Positions 1-10,585 of a stretch of DNA of 64,000 nucleotides are shown here, one piece after another. The translations under genes and the position numbers were made by a program. The DNA lies in contig CM034602.1 of assembly GCA_020091685.1 (NCBI GenBank), forward strand, positions 4,536,622 to 4,600,621. The letters run 5' to 3'. Under the pieces are notes generated by a model that searched no databases, was not told the origin of the DNA, and saw only the letters and a program-made list of their open reading frames with translations. How positions within the stretch are numbered: position 1 is the first letter of the stretch; the number at the start of each line of letters is the position of its first letter. The stretch is from Lutjanus erythropterus. Lineage: Eukaryota; Chordata; Actinopteri; Lutjaniformes; Lutjanidae.

Positions 1-301
1 ATAAAAGACGTAATATGATGAAATGATTTAACAAAAAAACTACAAAAACTATGTAACAACACATAACAATATAAAAAATTATATAAAAACCGTGAGGTGA
101 GATTTGCTTTGCACTGACAAGTCAGTAGAAATGTCCTTCAGAGGGTGACTTTTTACTTTAATACTTAAAAGTACATTTCAGAGCCTGTACTTTTTCACTG
201 AGTAAAGAAGTTGAACCAGTACTTCTACTTTTTCCAGAGTATTTTTACACAAGGGTCTGTACTTCTACTTGAAGACAGAATGTGTACTTTTGCCACCTCT
301 G
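1..301. mobile_element. Right end of a DNA transposon cut by the window edge
   Basis: The segment is rich in the phrase TACTTTT/TACTTCTACTT and stops at TACTTTTGCCACCTCTG (285-301). Many teleost non-autonomous elements begin CAGAGGTGGCAAAAGTAC, which is the reverse complement of this end, so I read it as the right terminus of such an element whose left part lies before base 1. No coding sequence is visible. The family link is from memory; the terminal phrase is seen directly. Confidence 0.6.
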
Positions 302-764
302 CTTTGACACTGCCGTCCCACAGAAATGTATGAACAGCCCCTTTTGCGGCCCTTTGACAAAATTATTATTGCCATCACCATCATTATAATCATCATGTTG
401 TTTTTGTGAAAATTCATAGAGTAAACCAACATAGTATAAAACTGGTGGTGCATGACGCCTCTGCCCAGTTACTGAGGAATATACTGAGGACAGGAGAAAG
501 GAGATTATGTTAAAATACTATAACAGTTGTTCACAAAAAGACTACAGCACTTTCAAATGTACGTTTAATCCAATTAAATCAATAATGCAAACATGTTTTT
601 GCATTATTAATTTCACTGCATCTCATGTTTATTTAACCAGCTGCTTTAAGGATCCCCCTTTCAAGGATAATTTGGCCAATTTACAATGTAAGCATATGGA
701 GGTATAAGCAGCATAATCAAGACTGAGCTTTGCATAAAATCACATTCAACAATGTAAAAAATTT
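302..764. other. Unassigned non-coding DNA
   Basis: AT-rich DNA with no credible exon and no repeat that I recognise. Short open frames here have no family resemblance. Confidence 0.5.
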
Positions 765-1310
765 AAAGGAGCAATATCTAGTAATGCGTCCAAAAATGAG
801 TACTGCAGGTCCAAGTTGGAGCCATAGATGGAATATTTAACAAGATGAATCCCCATTTAATATGAGATCTATGGTTGAAATGAGTTTTGTCCTCCTGCCC
901 CCTCCTCCCCAGATGCGCAGAAGCTCAGGCAGGTTACATATAAATGTTCATAACTGTCAATTGTCTGTCTATGTAAAGTTAAGCCCATTATCCTGACAAC
1001 AAAAGCACACTGCTCTGAAAATACACACTCTGGAGTTGGAGTTCAGTGGCTGCCTGCCAGACTCCATTAACATTTTGCTCAATTTAACTGTTACAAGCAT
1101 CTAACTCCTTCTACAAGATTTTTAATGAATTCTTACAACTCTTAAACAGACAATTACTCATTTGGCAAACATTCGGTATTAATAAATGTGAAGCAGGCAA
1201 AATAAAAGTTATTTTGGCCCAGAATAGGATATTTCAACTCAGCATGTTTCTGTAACTGTACTTACTATAAATATATTACAGCTTTCTCCTTCAATACAGA
1301 AGCTCTCAAG
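765..1310 (+). repeat. Dispersed repeat, copy A (copy B at 11.8-12.2 kb)
   Basis: This stretch aligns by eye, in the same orientation, with about 11690-12190. Shared phrases include GTAAAGTTAAGCC, GCTCTGAAAATACACA, CTGGAGTT, CTGCCTGCCAGACTCCATT followed by AACAT, and AACAGACA followed a little later by CATTTGG. Copy B lies inside a longer element with inverted ends, so copy A is probably an internal piece of the same family that has lost its termini. It is non-coding. Confidence 0.6.
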
Positions 1311-2271
1311 AGTCCATACAGTAGTCCAGCCAGAGGATAAGGGTGAGAGGCTGAGCCCCTGGACAAACAAAGCATGGCCAGCCCCTTATTGAGCTGGACT
1401 CAAGATCCCTCATAGCTCGGCCAGCTCTGCCAGCAATATTGGACTAATAGTGTGAATGACAGTCCACAGTCTGAACTCACTGGAAGGTTATGTGCCCAGG
1501 CATCCTCTCCTCTTTACACTTAGCATTGGTGTCGCTGTGTTTTGTTACCTTAGTGGCAGAGGGACGAGAGACTATGGACAGCAACTGCAAAGTCACTAGT
1601 AAAAAGCCCACTGAGGAAGCTTCAGGCTGTAAAAATGGGACGGATGATTATTTTTAACTTGGAAGAAATGCTGATTTGTGGGAAAAACCTTACTGTATGT
1701 AAGCACGGTGTTGTTCTAAACTGAGAACACGTTTTCCTGAAAGGGCAGCAGTGAGACTGTACATACTGTATCTGAGGTTTGGCCATTTTTGAAAAAATAT
1801 ACTCCAGTCAGACAGCTCAGGTCTGCAGCCGAATTGGTGTCTGGACTCCTTGCAGATTATGTTTACATAGAGATATTGGGGTGTGATGAGCAAATATCTT
1901 AAACCCCTTGCCGGAGCCTGCAGGCGCATGCTGGGGTGGCGGCGGGGCTGAAAGAACAGGCAGCGATACTGATGCAGGGCAGCAGTGGCACTGACAGGCA
2001 GAGGGAGAGACAGGGACATTTTTTGCTGTTTAAATAGATTGCCAAAATGGGAGCCAGTGTTTGGTAATATTGCCGTGCAGAGCGAGGCATGCGTGTATTC
2101 AGCAGTGCATTAAGACGTAACTACAAATCATAAATGCTTTTTATTCACATAAAAACCTGTGCTAATGTTTTTTTAGTCACTTCAGGGTAGTGTAAACAAG
2201 CTGTAAACGCACAAAACTGTCACATTACCAGCTTTTAAGTTGATATGGTTAACTTGTTAGCAAACAGATGC
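1311..2271. other. Unassigned non-coding DNA
   Basis: No recognised gene or repeat. A minus-strand open frame of 109 codons (1690-2019) has no domain-like pattern and is probably chance. Confidence 0.45.
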
Positions 2272-2279
2272 ATTTGGAG

Positions 2280-3194
2280 TAGGGTTTGGGCGATGTCTAC
2301 CAAATTGGGATGTGACGATATCCACTGTGAAACATCGCAGATGGACGATGATGTTCTTTTGTTTCATTTTTTCAAATATTTTTTGTGGGGCGTTTATGCC
2401 TTTAATTATAAGGCACAGCTGAAGATACGATAGAGAAGTGGGAGGAATGAAACACAGCAAAGGGCCACAAGCGGGAGTCGAATCCACGACCGCTGCAGAG
2501 GACTTGCAGCCTCAGTATATGGGGCGAATGCTCTACCAACTGAGCAACCAGGCCACTGATGACGTTTTTTTTTAAGGGGGGGAGTGGGGCTTAGCTGTCC
2601 CATAACAGAAAAGCCGACTTGGTCACCACTGTGCTCACCACTGCCTCCTGTCACTCTGATGGCAGCCTCAAACTGTCTCACTCAGCCGAGAAAACTCTCC
2701 AGTGAAAGGAGCGGGCGGATCAACTCTCACATCCCTGCAAGGTGAGCGTCTGACACACATCCCCTCGCCGGGTTTAAAAGGGTCTCCGTCTCCTCGCCAC
2801 ATGTCCGTAACTTAGATGTGTTAAACTTGAAACAGTTAGCAGGCTGCCTCTACCAAGGAAGCTGAACGATGAAAACAACAGCAGCACGGTTGGAAGAAAC
2901 ACAGTGATAGCGGCCTGCCGAAAAGAAAAACCAATAGGTTCACCTAACTGGGCAGGTTTAATAAGAAAATAACAAACAAGACATGGAGACATAAGCGGTA
3001 GCTGAAGCTTCTTTTTTCCCTCTCCTACAACCCAAAAATGGAATGAAGCAGCTACCTTGCAGCAATATTTAGAGGACACACTGCCTCAAATACAGATAGC
3101 ATGAATCATGATGTTATGATGGTAGAAGACTCGGTGTCCAATGATTGTCAGCCATCGGCGATGGATGATGTTATTGTCCATCGGCCCAACCCTA
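2280..3194. mobile_element. Non-autonomous hAT-type transposon, 915 bp, with nested SINE
   Basis: The element begins TAGGGTTTGGGCGATG (2280) and ends CATCGGCCCAACCCTA (3194), which are imperfect inverted repeats. The flanking 8-mers are ATTTGGAG (2272-2279) and ATTTGCAG (3195-3202), a 7/8 target duplication as expected for hAT elements. Further in, GGACGATGATG near the left end mirrors the region around 3155-3180. No transposase is encoded. A tRNA-derived SINE sits near the left end, so the hAT insertion is the older event. The boundaries are well supported; the superfamily follows from the 8 bp duplication and the TA...TA ends. Confidence 0.82.
2356..2557 (-). mobile_element. tRNA-derived SINE nested in the hAT element
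   Basis: Read on the minus strand, the head carries a pol III A-box (reverse of 2536-2547, TTGCTCAGTTGG) and a B-box (reverse of 2474-2485, GGATTCGACTCC). The spacing is longer than in a tRNA because of an insertion between the boxes. The tail toward 2380 contains the phrase CTTCAGCTGTGCC and an A-rich end. The same head and tail occur at 33840-34039. Possible target duplications are GATGATGTT (2347-2355) and GATGACGTT (2558-2566). It is a retroposed SINE, not a functional tRNA: the acceptor stem does not pair. Confidence 0.72.
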
Positions 3195-3202
3195 ATTTGC
3201 AG

Positions 3203-4828
3203 TTGTGTGTCTGGCCTTCTAAAGAATATAAGTCACGTCAGAGGGACGTGACTATTTAGCTGCTAAATGCGGCCTTGTGTTCAACAGGTAATCACAACCT
3301 TTGTCTGCTGTTTGCTTCTGGGAAGGCAGCGTGCACCGCCTGCTGCCACTGGAAATAACACTAATGAAGACGACTAGAGTAAACCCAAACATTATTTGCA
3401 GACTGTGAAATAAATCAATATGCTGAAGTTAAAACAGTCAGTCAATCAGGCACACATACAATCCACTGTTAATAGAAAAATATAGATCATCATTATCAAT
3501 ATAGATCACTTTCCAATTACTCACAGGATGTCAAATACAGACAAAGTTTTGGGTTGGTAAAGTGTTCTGAGCGAAGCAAAATAATGACAAAATAAAGAAA
3601 TACAGGCAGAGGGCAGAATCTCTGCACATACAAGCACCACACTTTTAGTGGGTCATAAAAGTAATTGAAAGGGATTATGTTCATTGTTTTTAAGAAATAT
3701 TGCTTCTGAAAATCCAAGCTTTTAAGGACCTCTGTGTAGAAAAGTTTGTACCATCGTTTGTATTTTCCCACAGATTGTGGAGGACTGACTTTTGTCACAA
3801 AGGACATGCCTCAGCAAAAACAGGAAGGGAAGTGCCTCATTGTGAATCAACAGTGTGAACCTGCTCAAAATGGCAGATGGCGGGCCCATTGAAGGAACAC
3901 TCTCCGAACAGCTGTACCCTCCTCAACAGAATGCAAAAAGAAGCTTTTAATGAAGGAGGCGAAATGACTGAAGAAGAAAGTGACAGAGTCTAGGGGACGA
4001 CCAGAGCCATTAATGAGCTGCAGGCTTTCCACTGGACACGTCGGTCATAACAATGCCTGCATCATGTTTTGTTGGCTAAACTTTTTTTTTTCCCCCACAG
4101 CTTTTACATTAGTGGTTTTTGTAGTTCTTTTAGCTGAGACCACTGGGATAGTGTGAGTCAGCCAGTCTGCAGCGTGTCTGTTGTGAGTCTTAACTGTGGC
4201 TTAGCAAACTGATGAAATGTTGAGATTGTTGGCTTGCAAGACAGAGAAGTAAGTTTCTGTTCCTCGCTCAGGTTTCACCTCATTGCGGGTGGTCTCTGGC
4301 CTTTCACTGGCTGAAGTTTAACCTTTTAAATTGAATTAATTCCGATGTGAAATGTTTGAAAATATCTTTTAAAGAATGTATTAATTAGGCCTATGCCCAG
4401 TGAAATTTAAAATTCTGTCGAGCCGTTCCCTTGATGATTCAGCTCTCCCATCTGTGGTGCGCCCATGGCAACATCAGAAGAGAAACTCAATATGATGCAT
4501 GTCAAATTCATGCTTAATGAGTTTTGGCCTTATGTCAGACCCCGATTTAAAGTCAACAGGATGTTCTTCTTAAATGCATGATTTACAAACAATCGATAGA
4601 AAGTATCTTGGAGCAGGGAACAGATGGGGTATATAACCCAGTGTTTGCAAGGGAGAGCTTTTTAGCAATCTCAGTTTAGGTCCACCATTAATGATCAGCG
4701 CAATGTGGATATTTTTTAAATATTCCACTCCACAGCTCTGCTCCATAGCTTCATCATACAGGAATGAAAACCAAACCATTATGGGACTGAACCATTAAGA
4801 CTCGGCTTATGCTTGCAGAGTGTCCCCA
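3203..4828. other. Unassigned non-coding DNA
   Basis: About 1.6 kb without a recognised repeat, apart from short homopolymers such as T-rich 4081-4092. No open frame here resembles a known protein. Confidence 0.45.
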
Positions 4829-4950
4829 TGCACTGGGGCTGCACAATTAATCCAAATATTACCAAAACTGCAATAAGTAAAGGTTGGCAATATGAGCCTG
4901 AAATATCACAATATTCTTGACAAAATACTAAAAAATATCTTTGGTGAGGA
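4829..4950 (+). mobile_element. hAT-like MITE fragment
   Basis: GGGGCTGCACAATTAATCC followed by phrases such as CAATATGAGCC and AATATCACAATATTC matches the start of a common teleost hAT MITE that begins TAGGGCTGCACAATTAAT. It is interrupted just downstream by the LINE ORF1 insertion, and its right end was not found. Family assignment is from memory. Confidence 0.5.
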
Positions 4951-4964
4951 ACTCACAATAGTTG

Positions 4965-5769
4965 GACTTCAGGTGTCATGGCGGTGTGAGGACCTCTCCA
5001 CATTTGTTCCACATATTATCAAAGTTTTATATAATTTAAGTGTGGGGTAACATATCGTTTGAGTGTTTATACCCCGAGTCTTGAAAGATGGCCAGGAAGT
5101 CACTCAGAAATGCTAAAATAAAAGAAGCAGGCTGCCAAAGTAATGCTAAACCAGCCGAATGCTGGCTCTGACATGGTCACCGCAGGTTATATTAAAGAAT
5201 TGATTGACGGTGTCTGGTCTGATGTCTCATCCATGGGCAACAAGATTTTGGCTGAGCTGCAGAGCTCCGTTACCCAACTGCAAACCAAAGTGACCAACAA
5301 AGAAACATAGGATTGACGAGACTGAATCCACTCAGTCTTGACTTGATACTACAGTATCAGAATTCCTGAGGGGGCAGTCGTCACGCTGCCAAACGAGAAA
5401 ACACATTTACAAGCCCATGTGGATGATGAGGAAAACGGGTCTAAGTGGCCGAACATAAGAGTGGTGGGGCTTCCAGAGAAACTTGAAAAAGGCAATCTTA
5501 CTCTTTTCAGGGAATCTGTTCTCATTGAGGTTTCTGGAGAGGACAGTTTCCCCCTCAAACCATCCACCACAACCACTGAACACGCCCCCCGAGAGCTAAT
5601 AGCCAGAGAAATAATAGCTTACCTGCATCACTACAAGACAAGGGAATTGATTTTAAAGCTGTCATACGAGCAAGTGGGCCAAGCTTACGTACAGAGGAAA
5701 AAAATCATATTTTCCCCGATTTCAGCACAGATCTGTTGCAGAGAGGAGCTGAATTCAACCCAGTGAAGG
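4965..5769 (+). mobile_element. LINE-1/Tx1-like insertion containing only 5' end and ORF1
   Basis: The segment is bracketed by an exact 14 bp direct repeat, ACTCACAATAGTTG, at 4951-4964 and 5770-5783, which looks like a target-site duplication. Inside is a leader of about 120 bp and a decayed L1-type ORF1. There is no ORF2, no 3' UTR and no poly(A) tract before the right copy of the duplication. This is unusual, because L1 insertions normally keep the 3' end and lose the 5' end. Confidence 0.6.
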
Positions 5770-5780
5770 ACTCACAATAG
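5088..5780 (+). pseudogene. Decayed L1-type ORF1 (RNA-binding protein) pseudogene
   Basis: From the ATG at 5088 the frame reads MARKSLRN and stops after about 28 codons. A heptad-like stretch follows (about 5160-5310; LAELQSSVTQLQ is visible), matching the coiled coil of L1 ORF1 proteins. An open frame from 5419 then carries VDDEENGSKWPNIRVVGLPE and a distal LHHYKTRELILKL block, typical of the RRM and C-terminal domain. After a frameshift near 5705 the original frame continues as FPDFSTDLLQRGAEF and stops at 5780 inside the flanking duplication. In living elements this protein coats LINE RNA. Internal stops and the frameshift make it non-functional. Confidence 0.75.
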
Positions 5781-5959
5781 TTGTTGAGATGTGGTGAAAT
5801 GTTTTATTTTTGCCCCTTATGTGTTACAATCTTCTTGCACTTCTCACATTTTACAGTGGTTTGTCATACGTCTGATGTTTTGTAACCAAACCGCTTCCAC
5901 ACTGCTCCCCTTTTTGGAACGAACTCCTCCACTGCGAAGATGTTAAGATGCTCACGTCC

Positions 5960-6260
5960 ATCCCGTTCTCGTGACTGCAGTATCTCAGGAACACCTGAAC
6001 AGAATTTCTTTAAATTTGCTACGAATGTCCACTTGGACTCAAGGATGAACTGACTGGAATTTGGAGGTCAAAGGTTAAAGTTCAAGGTCAGCAGGACCTC
6101 TCAAAACTTTGGGCCATAACTCAAGAATTCATACAATAATCATGCCAAAATTTCACATATACGTCTTGTGGGAATAAAATGATGAAGCGACGACATTTTA
6201 TATCCAAAAGGTCAAAATTCAACTTCACTGTGACATCATGATGTTCAGCTCTGTATCGGT
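5960..6260 (+). repeat. Common teleost interspersed repeat
   Basis: Phrases such as GTCCACTTGGACTCAAGGAT, GGCCATAACTCAAGAATTCA, AAAATTTCACA and CAACTTCACTGTGACATCAT are characteristic of a very abundant fish non-coding repeat that I recognise but cannot name with certainty. No coding potential. Confidence 0.6.
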
Positions 6261-7734
6261 CCTCTGTGCTCCTCTGTAAAAATAGTCTCTAGGTGAAGAC
6301 AGCATGTTTCTCACTGGAAATTATTCACTGTTATTCACAGTTATTTACTGAACTTCCATTTTGCCAAAAAATCCTTTCACTTAATTCCTTCAAAGTCTTC
6401 ACTACATACATTATATGAGTCTAGATAGACATGGATGTAAACTGCAGCTGGACTGGTTGGCATACCGGGAGCACATAAACTGAAATGTGCTTTCATGCAT
6501 GTTTCTGCTCCTGCTGAACTGACTCACTTCACAAATCATCTCTCTGCATGTGAGTGCACTTTCAGAGTGTGCTATAGAAACTAAACCGGTGCCAGGGGGC
6601 CCATCGCTGCACCGGAAACAAGAGAAAATAAGGTAAGACTATGGAAAAGCTTGCGAGGAAGTTGTGAAGTCTGCGGTGGTACGATGTGGGGTATGTGGGT
6701 GTGGAAGAGAGTGTGTGGCCGTGGCAGGGGGGTGGTAGGCTGCGAGCGGTGCGTTGTGGTTGTTGCACAGGTTCCTCGCTGAGCTGTCTACTGATAGGAA
6801 TTTGCACTCTATGAAAAGCAAAGCAGCAGCTTTGAGCTTTGTCATAATTTATTGATTGCGACTTTTTCTGCTTCAAGTTGGAGAAATCCCAGCAATTGGC
6901 TGCTTTCTTTATCAACCGGTGCGTACTCCTCTCCTTCCCCGACTGCTCTGCGTAGAGTATTCCCTGAGTGATGAATCACGCTCATGTGGTGTGCAGTGCT
7001 TCTGTACTCATTGGCAGATGTTTCTAGAGCGATGGAGAGTGATATGATGTTTTTGCATTAAACACAGAAACTTCTGCTTTATGCAATAATGATGTGGACC
7101 GGTGGTTGTAATGAGATTCATGAGGCTGACTCCACAGACACAGGGTTATAAGATCAAGGAAAGCATCTTCTTTAACTCCTTATTAAAACATTACAAAGAT
7201 GTTCCTGCACATGCTCCTGTGCGCGCCATTCATCAGGTGCATGCTCTTCCGTACGCATACAATTACTTTTTTGCTCGTTAATGCTCTGTGTGAGATCTGT
7301 ATAATGACGTGCCGTGCGCTCTCGCGTCTCTCACACTGTCAGCACCCTGAGATTACATCTCCTCATGTTGACAGAAAACCTGCCATCCAGCTCCAGCATC
7401 TGAGGAAGGAGAAAAACAACACTCGGGGATGGTGCAGGCAGTGTCAACATGTCTGCCTGGCTGCTTCTGAGGATGTATTGTTTTCATTATGTCACTGTGG
7501 CTTAAAAATGCAATCTGAGATTTATTTGGCCATTTAAGGTTTAGTTGTATTCAAATACGACTTGGCTGAATAATAGGCTTACAAGGATTTTATTTCAAAT
7601 CATAATGGGATGGCAGCAGAAAATGTCAACAAGCTGTTAGACACCTGATACTTGTCATATCAAACCTGTTATGTGGTTGTACTACACAAAAAAAATCTAA
7701 AAAATGATTTCAGTTAAATGAACCATGTAAATTC
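6261..7734. other. Unassigned non-coding DNA
   Basis: No recognised repeat. Two overlapping minus-strand frames (117 and 68 codons, 6562-6915) and a plus-strand frame of 112 codons (7199-7537) have no convincing domain and no paired splice sites, so I do not call them genes. Confidence 0.4.
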
Positions 7735-8410
7735 AGCCTTTAAACTGACAATGACACACTGTGAAATATTTGGACCATCAGGATAAGTGGATGTTTTAAT
7801 TGTTAGAAAATACTGTCCGCTGGATAGATCACAATTAGGGCTGCAACTGACGATTATTTTCATTGTCGATTAATCTCTCGATTATTTTCTTGATTAATCA
7901 GTTAGTTGTTTGGTCTATAAAATGTTAGAGAATAGTTGAATGGTTGAGTTTCCCAAAGCCCAAGATGATGTCCTCAAATATCTTGATGTGTTTACAACCT
8001 AAAGATATTCAGTTTAGTATCATAAAGGAGTAAAGAAACCAGAAAATATTTACATTTAAGAAGATGGAATCTGAGAATTTTTACTTTATTTTTTTTTTAA
8101 TTATTCAGTCTGATTAATTGATTATCAAAAAATTTAGCAATTTAATGATTGATTAACAATCAAGTAATCGTTGCAGCTCTAACCACAATGTACGACCAGT
8201 CACGTAAAAAGGGAAGAATTTATCGAAGTGCTCTATAGAACTTCACCATATCAATTATCTGCATGTTCCAAATGGTTATGTTTTGAAAAGAGATATTGCT
8301 GATAAATGTTTAGCAATTAAACAGGCGTGGCTCCAGGAATGGTGATGTTTGTCCACTATTTCGTGACTCTAGAGCGTTTGCACTGATGTGACTTTCAGCT
8401 GGAGAGACAA
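7735..8410 (+). repeat. Dispersed repeat copy 1, split by a hAT MITE
   Basis: Outside the hAT insertion this segment parallels 9332-9640 in the same orientation. The pairs are TTTAAACTGACAATGACAC with TTTAAACTCAGGACAATGAG, CATCAGGATAAGTGGATG with ATCAGGATAAATGTATG, ATATTGCTGATAAATGTTTA with ATATTGCTGATAAATTTGTA, and CAGGCGTGGCTCCAGGAATG with CAGGCATGGCTCTAAGAATA. The second copy has no hAT element, so it documents the pre-insertion state. Confidence 0.7.
7836..8181 (+). mobile_element. hAT MITE (TAGGGCTGCAACTGACG family), 346 bp
   Basis: It begins TAGGGCTGCAACTGACGATT and ends AAGTAATCGTTGCAGCTCTA, which are inverted repeats. Flanking 8-mers ATCACAAT (7828-7835) and ACCACAAT (8182-8189) match 7/8. 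The interior phrases (GATTAATC, CCAAGATGATGTCCTCAAAT, AGTAAAGAAACCAGAAAATA) are those of a very common teleost hAT MITE. It has no open frame of note. Related truncated copies lie at 55009-55232 and, very decayed, at 41190-41395. Confidence 0.88.
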
Positions 8411-8871
8411 AACATCCTAAAACATGTCTGCATTTAGTAGGGAAACTGCAAATCTGAAAAATCGATTATATGTGTAAAGTAAAGGCAGTTGGACTCAACA
8501 GTGATCCTAACAACACCACCACAACGTGATGTGCGATTGTTGCACAAAATATAAATGAATGGTTTCTGTAAATTGCAGCGATGCATTCACTTTTGTTTTC
8601 TTTGGGTTTTGGCAGTGTGTATAAAGATCCCTCCAATTTCTTGTTGAATTTGTTCAGTCAGTCGCACAACAGCTTTTTCCCTTAAATGATTTTCTTTGTG
8701 TCTTTTGACATTCAAGGTGAAAACGTCTTTTTGCCACTCAGCTGTTATAAACGCAGTGACCCCATCTACTGTAACATCACATGCATACCCTCTATAAACC
8801 CTTTTTCATGGCAGTAAAGTACAGCTGAAACCAATTTTATTGACAATGGCTCAGTTCCACCAAGTGTCCTG
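8411..8871. other. Unassigned non-coding DNA
   Basis: No exon or recognised repeat seen. Confidence 0.4.
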
Positions 8872-9256
8872 TTAAAGGCAGACCATGCAGGATTTTCAAA
8901 AAAATAAAAATCTATTGACTTGTATAAAAATAATCCTTCTCAATCATCACTTAGGACCCACTAGAAATGTCTGGTGATGTCTGTGTCTGCAGAGACCCTG
9001 CCCTCTGTCTGTATTTGCTCATTATTTTGCCAAGTTTGACATTTCTGGGGGTCAACCTTTGGCCATGGCTCTGTAGCCCCCAGCCAGTAACACCGTGCAG
9101 GGTGTAAGGTTGGGACTCTATAAAAATATAGCAACCAGGTTAAATCTCTCCCCTCTATCTCAACCAACATATCCTGCATTTTCTCCAGAAGATATAGCAG
9201 CTATCAGCAAGAAGTAGACGTACTGTTATCTCAAATAAATTATGGATTTCCTTTAA
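8872..9256 (+). repeat. TTAA-flanked TIR element, relative of 44353-44578
   Basis: Starts TTAAAGGCAGACCATGC and can be closed at GATTTCCTTTAA (9256), giving TTAA at both ends. The interior shares with 44353-44578 an ACCCACTAGAA block, a GCAGAGACCCTGCCC versus GCAAAGACTCTGCCC block, and similar spacing. The right boundary is less certain than the left. Non-coding. Confidence 0.5.
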
Positions 9257-9331
9257 TTTGACCACCAATGCAAACATTTGAGATCATGTTATAAAATAAG
9301 AGGCATTTGAATGTGGAAATGTTCCATATTA

Positions 9332-9640
9332 TGACTTTAAACTCAGGACAATGAGACAATGCAAAAATATTTTGATCATTATCGAAATCAGGATAAATGT
9401 ATGTTTTAAATATTCAAAAATACCAACTAATGAATTGATCACAGTGTATGTTTTGTCATGTAATAGGGGAAAAATGGTGGATAGAGTAAAATATACACAT
9501 GATTGATATGAAATGGTTCAGTGGATAAAAATAAAAAGTCACTTATTATTATATTACTGTTATATTGCTGATAAATTTGTAGTCATGCTACAGGCATGGC
9601 TCTAAGAATAGCCATGTTATTACTGACTTCAGTGGTTTTC
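9332..9640 (+). repeat. Dispersed repeat copy 2 (empty hAT site)
   Basis: Direct-orientation relative of 7735-8410. The position equivalent to the hAT target duplication is ATCACAGT (9438-9445), present once and uninterrupted. The similarity is moderate, so these are old copies of a dispersed family rather than a recent duplication. Confidence 0.65.
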
Positions 9641-9654
9641 TGACTTTTCATGTG

Positions 9655-9890
9655 GTGTTATCATCAGGTTAAAGTTTCAATTTGTCCCATACTTTGTTTT
9701 TTGACTAAATACTTTCGAAGATAATGAGCATCACTCTCGGCTGCACTTGTTGTCAAATGTTAGCATGCTAACACACTAAACTAACATGGTGACAAAGGTA
9801 AAAAATCATCTGCTAAACATCAGCATTCTGACATTAGCATTAAGCTCAAAGCACAGCAGCCTCACAGAAACCCTTGCATGGCTGTAGACT
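9655..9890 (-). repeat. Fragment of a common fish repeat with TTAGCATGCTAAC motif
   Basis: CTGACTTTTCATGTGGTG, ATCATCAGGTTAAAGTTTCA and TTAGCATGCTAACA followed by ATTAGCATTAAGCTCAAAG are familiar blocks of a widespread teleost repeat. A weaker relative is at 30150-30245. No coding content. Confidence 0.5.
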
Positions 9891-10505
9891 CAACTATGGC
9901 GGATGTGACAAAACACCTTCACTTAGGTTTTATATGGTCTATAAGCCTGCCAGCTCTTCAGCTACAGTACCTTAACTACTGGTACATGTCCAGTGTGTGC
10001 TAAGGATGTGACTTGATGCATGTCCAGTTATTAGAGGTGTCACATTATCAATATAAAATTGATAAATCAATTGAAATGAGCATTCAGTTTCAGTAATCAT
10101 AATCAATCAAAGGAGGAATCTGTGATTCTACTAGTATTTTTTTTCTATCTACCTCCACCTACCTGCAGAAAAAAAAAAAGAAAAAAGCACTTCAAAGATG
10201 ACACAGTGGCTTACCGGCTGTTGATACCATATAGAATCCTTTTAGGGAAGAATTTGAAAATGAAAATGACAGTTGTCAGGGTATAAAACCAAGGATCTGT
10301 GCAAAAAAAGGAAACGTTTACATCCAAAAATCAAATTGAATCATGCCCTTAAAATCTAAAGTCAAATCAAATTGTGGATTTGAAGAGTCATGACACCACT
10401 GCAGGTTATGCAACCATCTGCAACATGGCCAATGTGTCTTCAATTTTTCAATACCGTGTGGATCACAAACCCATCCATTCAGCCCATATTTGAGCCATTC
10501 TGGGT
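9891..10505. other. Unassigned AT-rich DNA with short A-runs
   Basis: No exon or clear repeat. Contains an A-rich run around 10168-10186. Confidence 0.4.
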
Positions 10506-10509
10506 GGAT

Positions 10510-10585
10510 AATCACAGTGGGAATCGGTCCCCTGACCTTGGTGAATTTTGGCGCCCCGCTGTCTCCGCTGAGCCACTCAGAACCA
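10510..10585 (-). repeat. tRNA-like relic (SINE head or tRNA pseudogene)
   Basis: On the minus strand there is an A-box-like TGGCTCAGCGG (reverse of about 10565-10575) and a B-box-like GGACCGATTCCC (10519-10530 reversed) at tRNA-like spacing. Arms pair poorly and no intact acceptor stem or anticodon loop can be drawn, so it is most likely a degenerate SINE head or tRNA pseudogene. Confidence 0.4.

Noticed and set aside
6562-7537. Small secreted or membrane proteins from 60-117 codon frames
   Set aside because: Frame lengths are within chance expectation for 64 kb, and hydrophobic stretches come from T-rich codons.
7836-8181. Regulatory homeodomain cluster suggested by dense ATTA/TAAT words
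   Set aside because: The words belong to the terminal and subterminal sequence of a common hAT MITE. The same applies to 30773-30850 and 42342-42430.
10510-10585. Functional tRNA gene
   Set aside because: A- and B-box-like words exist but stems do not pair. Kept only as a tRNA-like relic.
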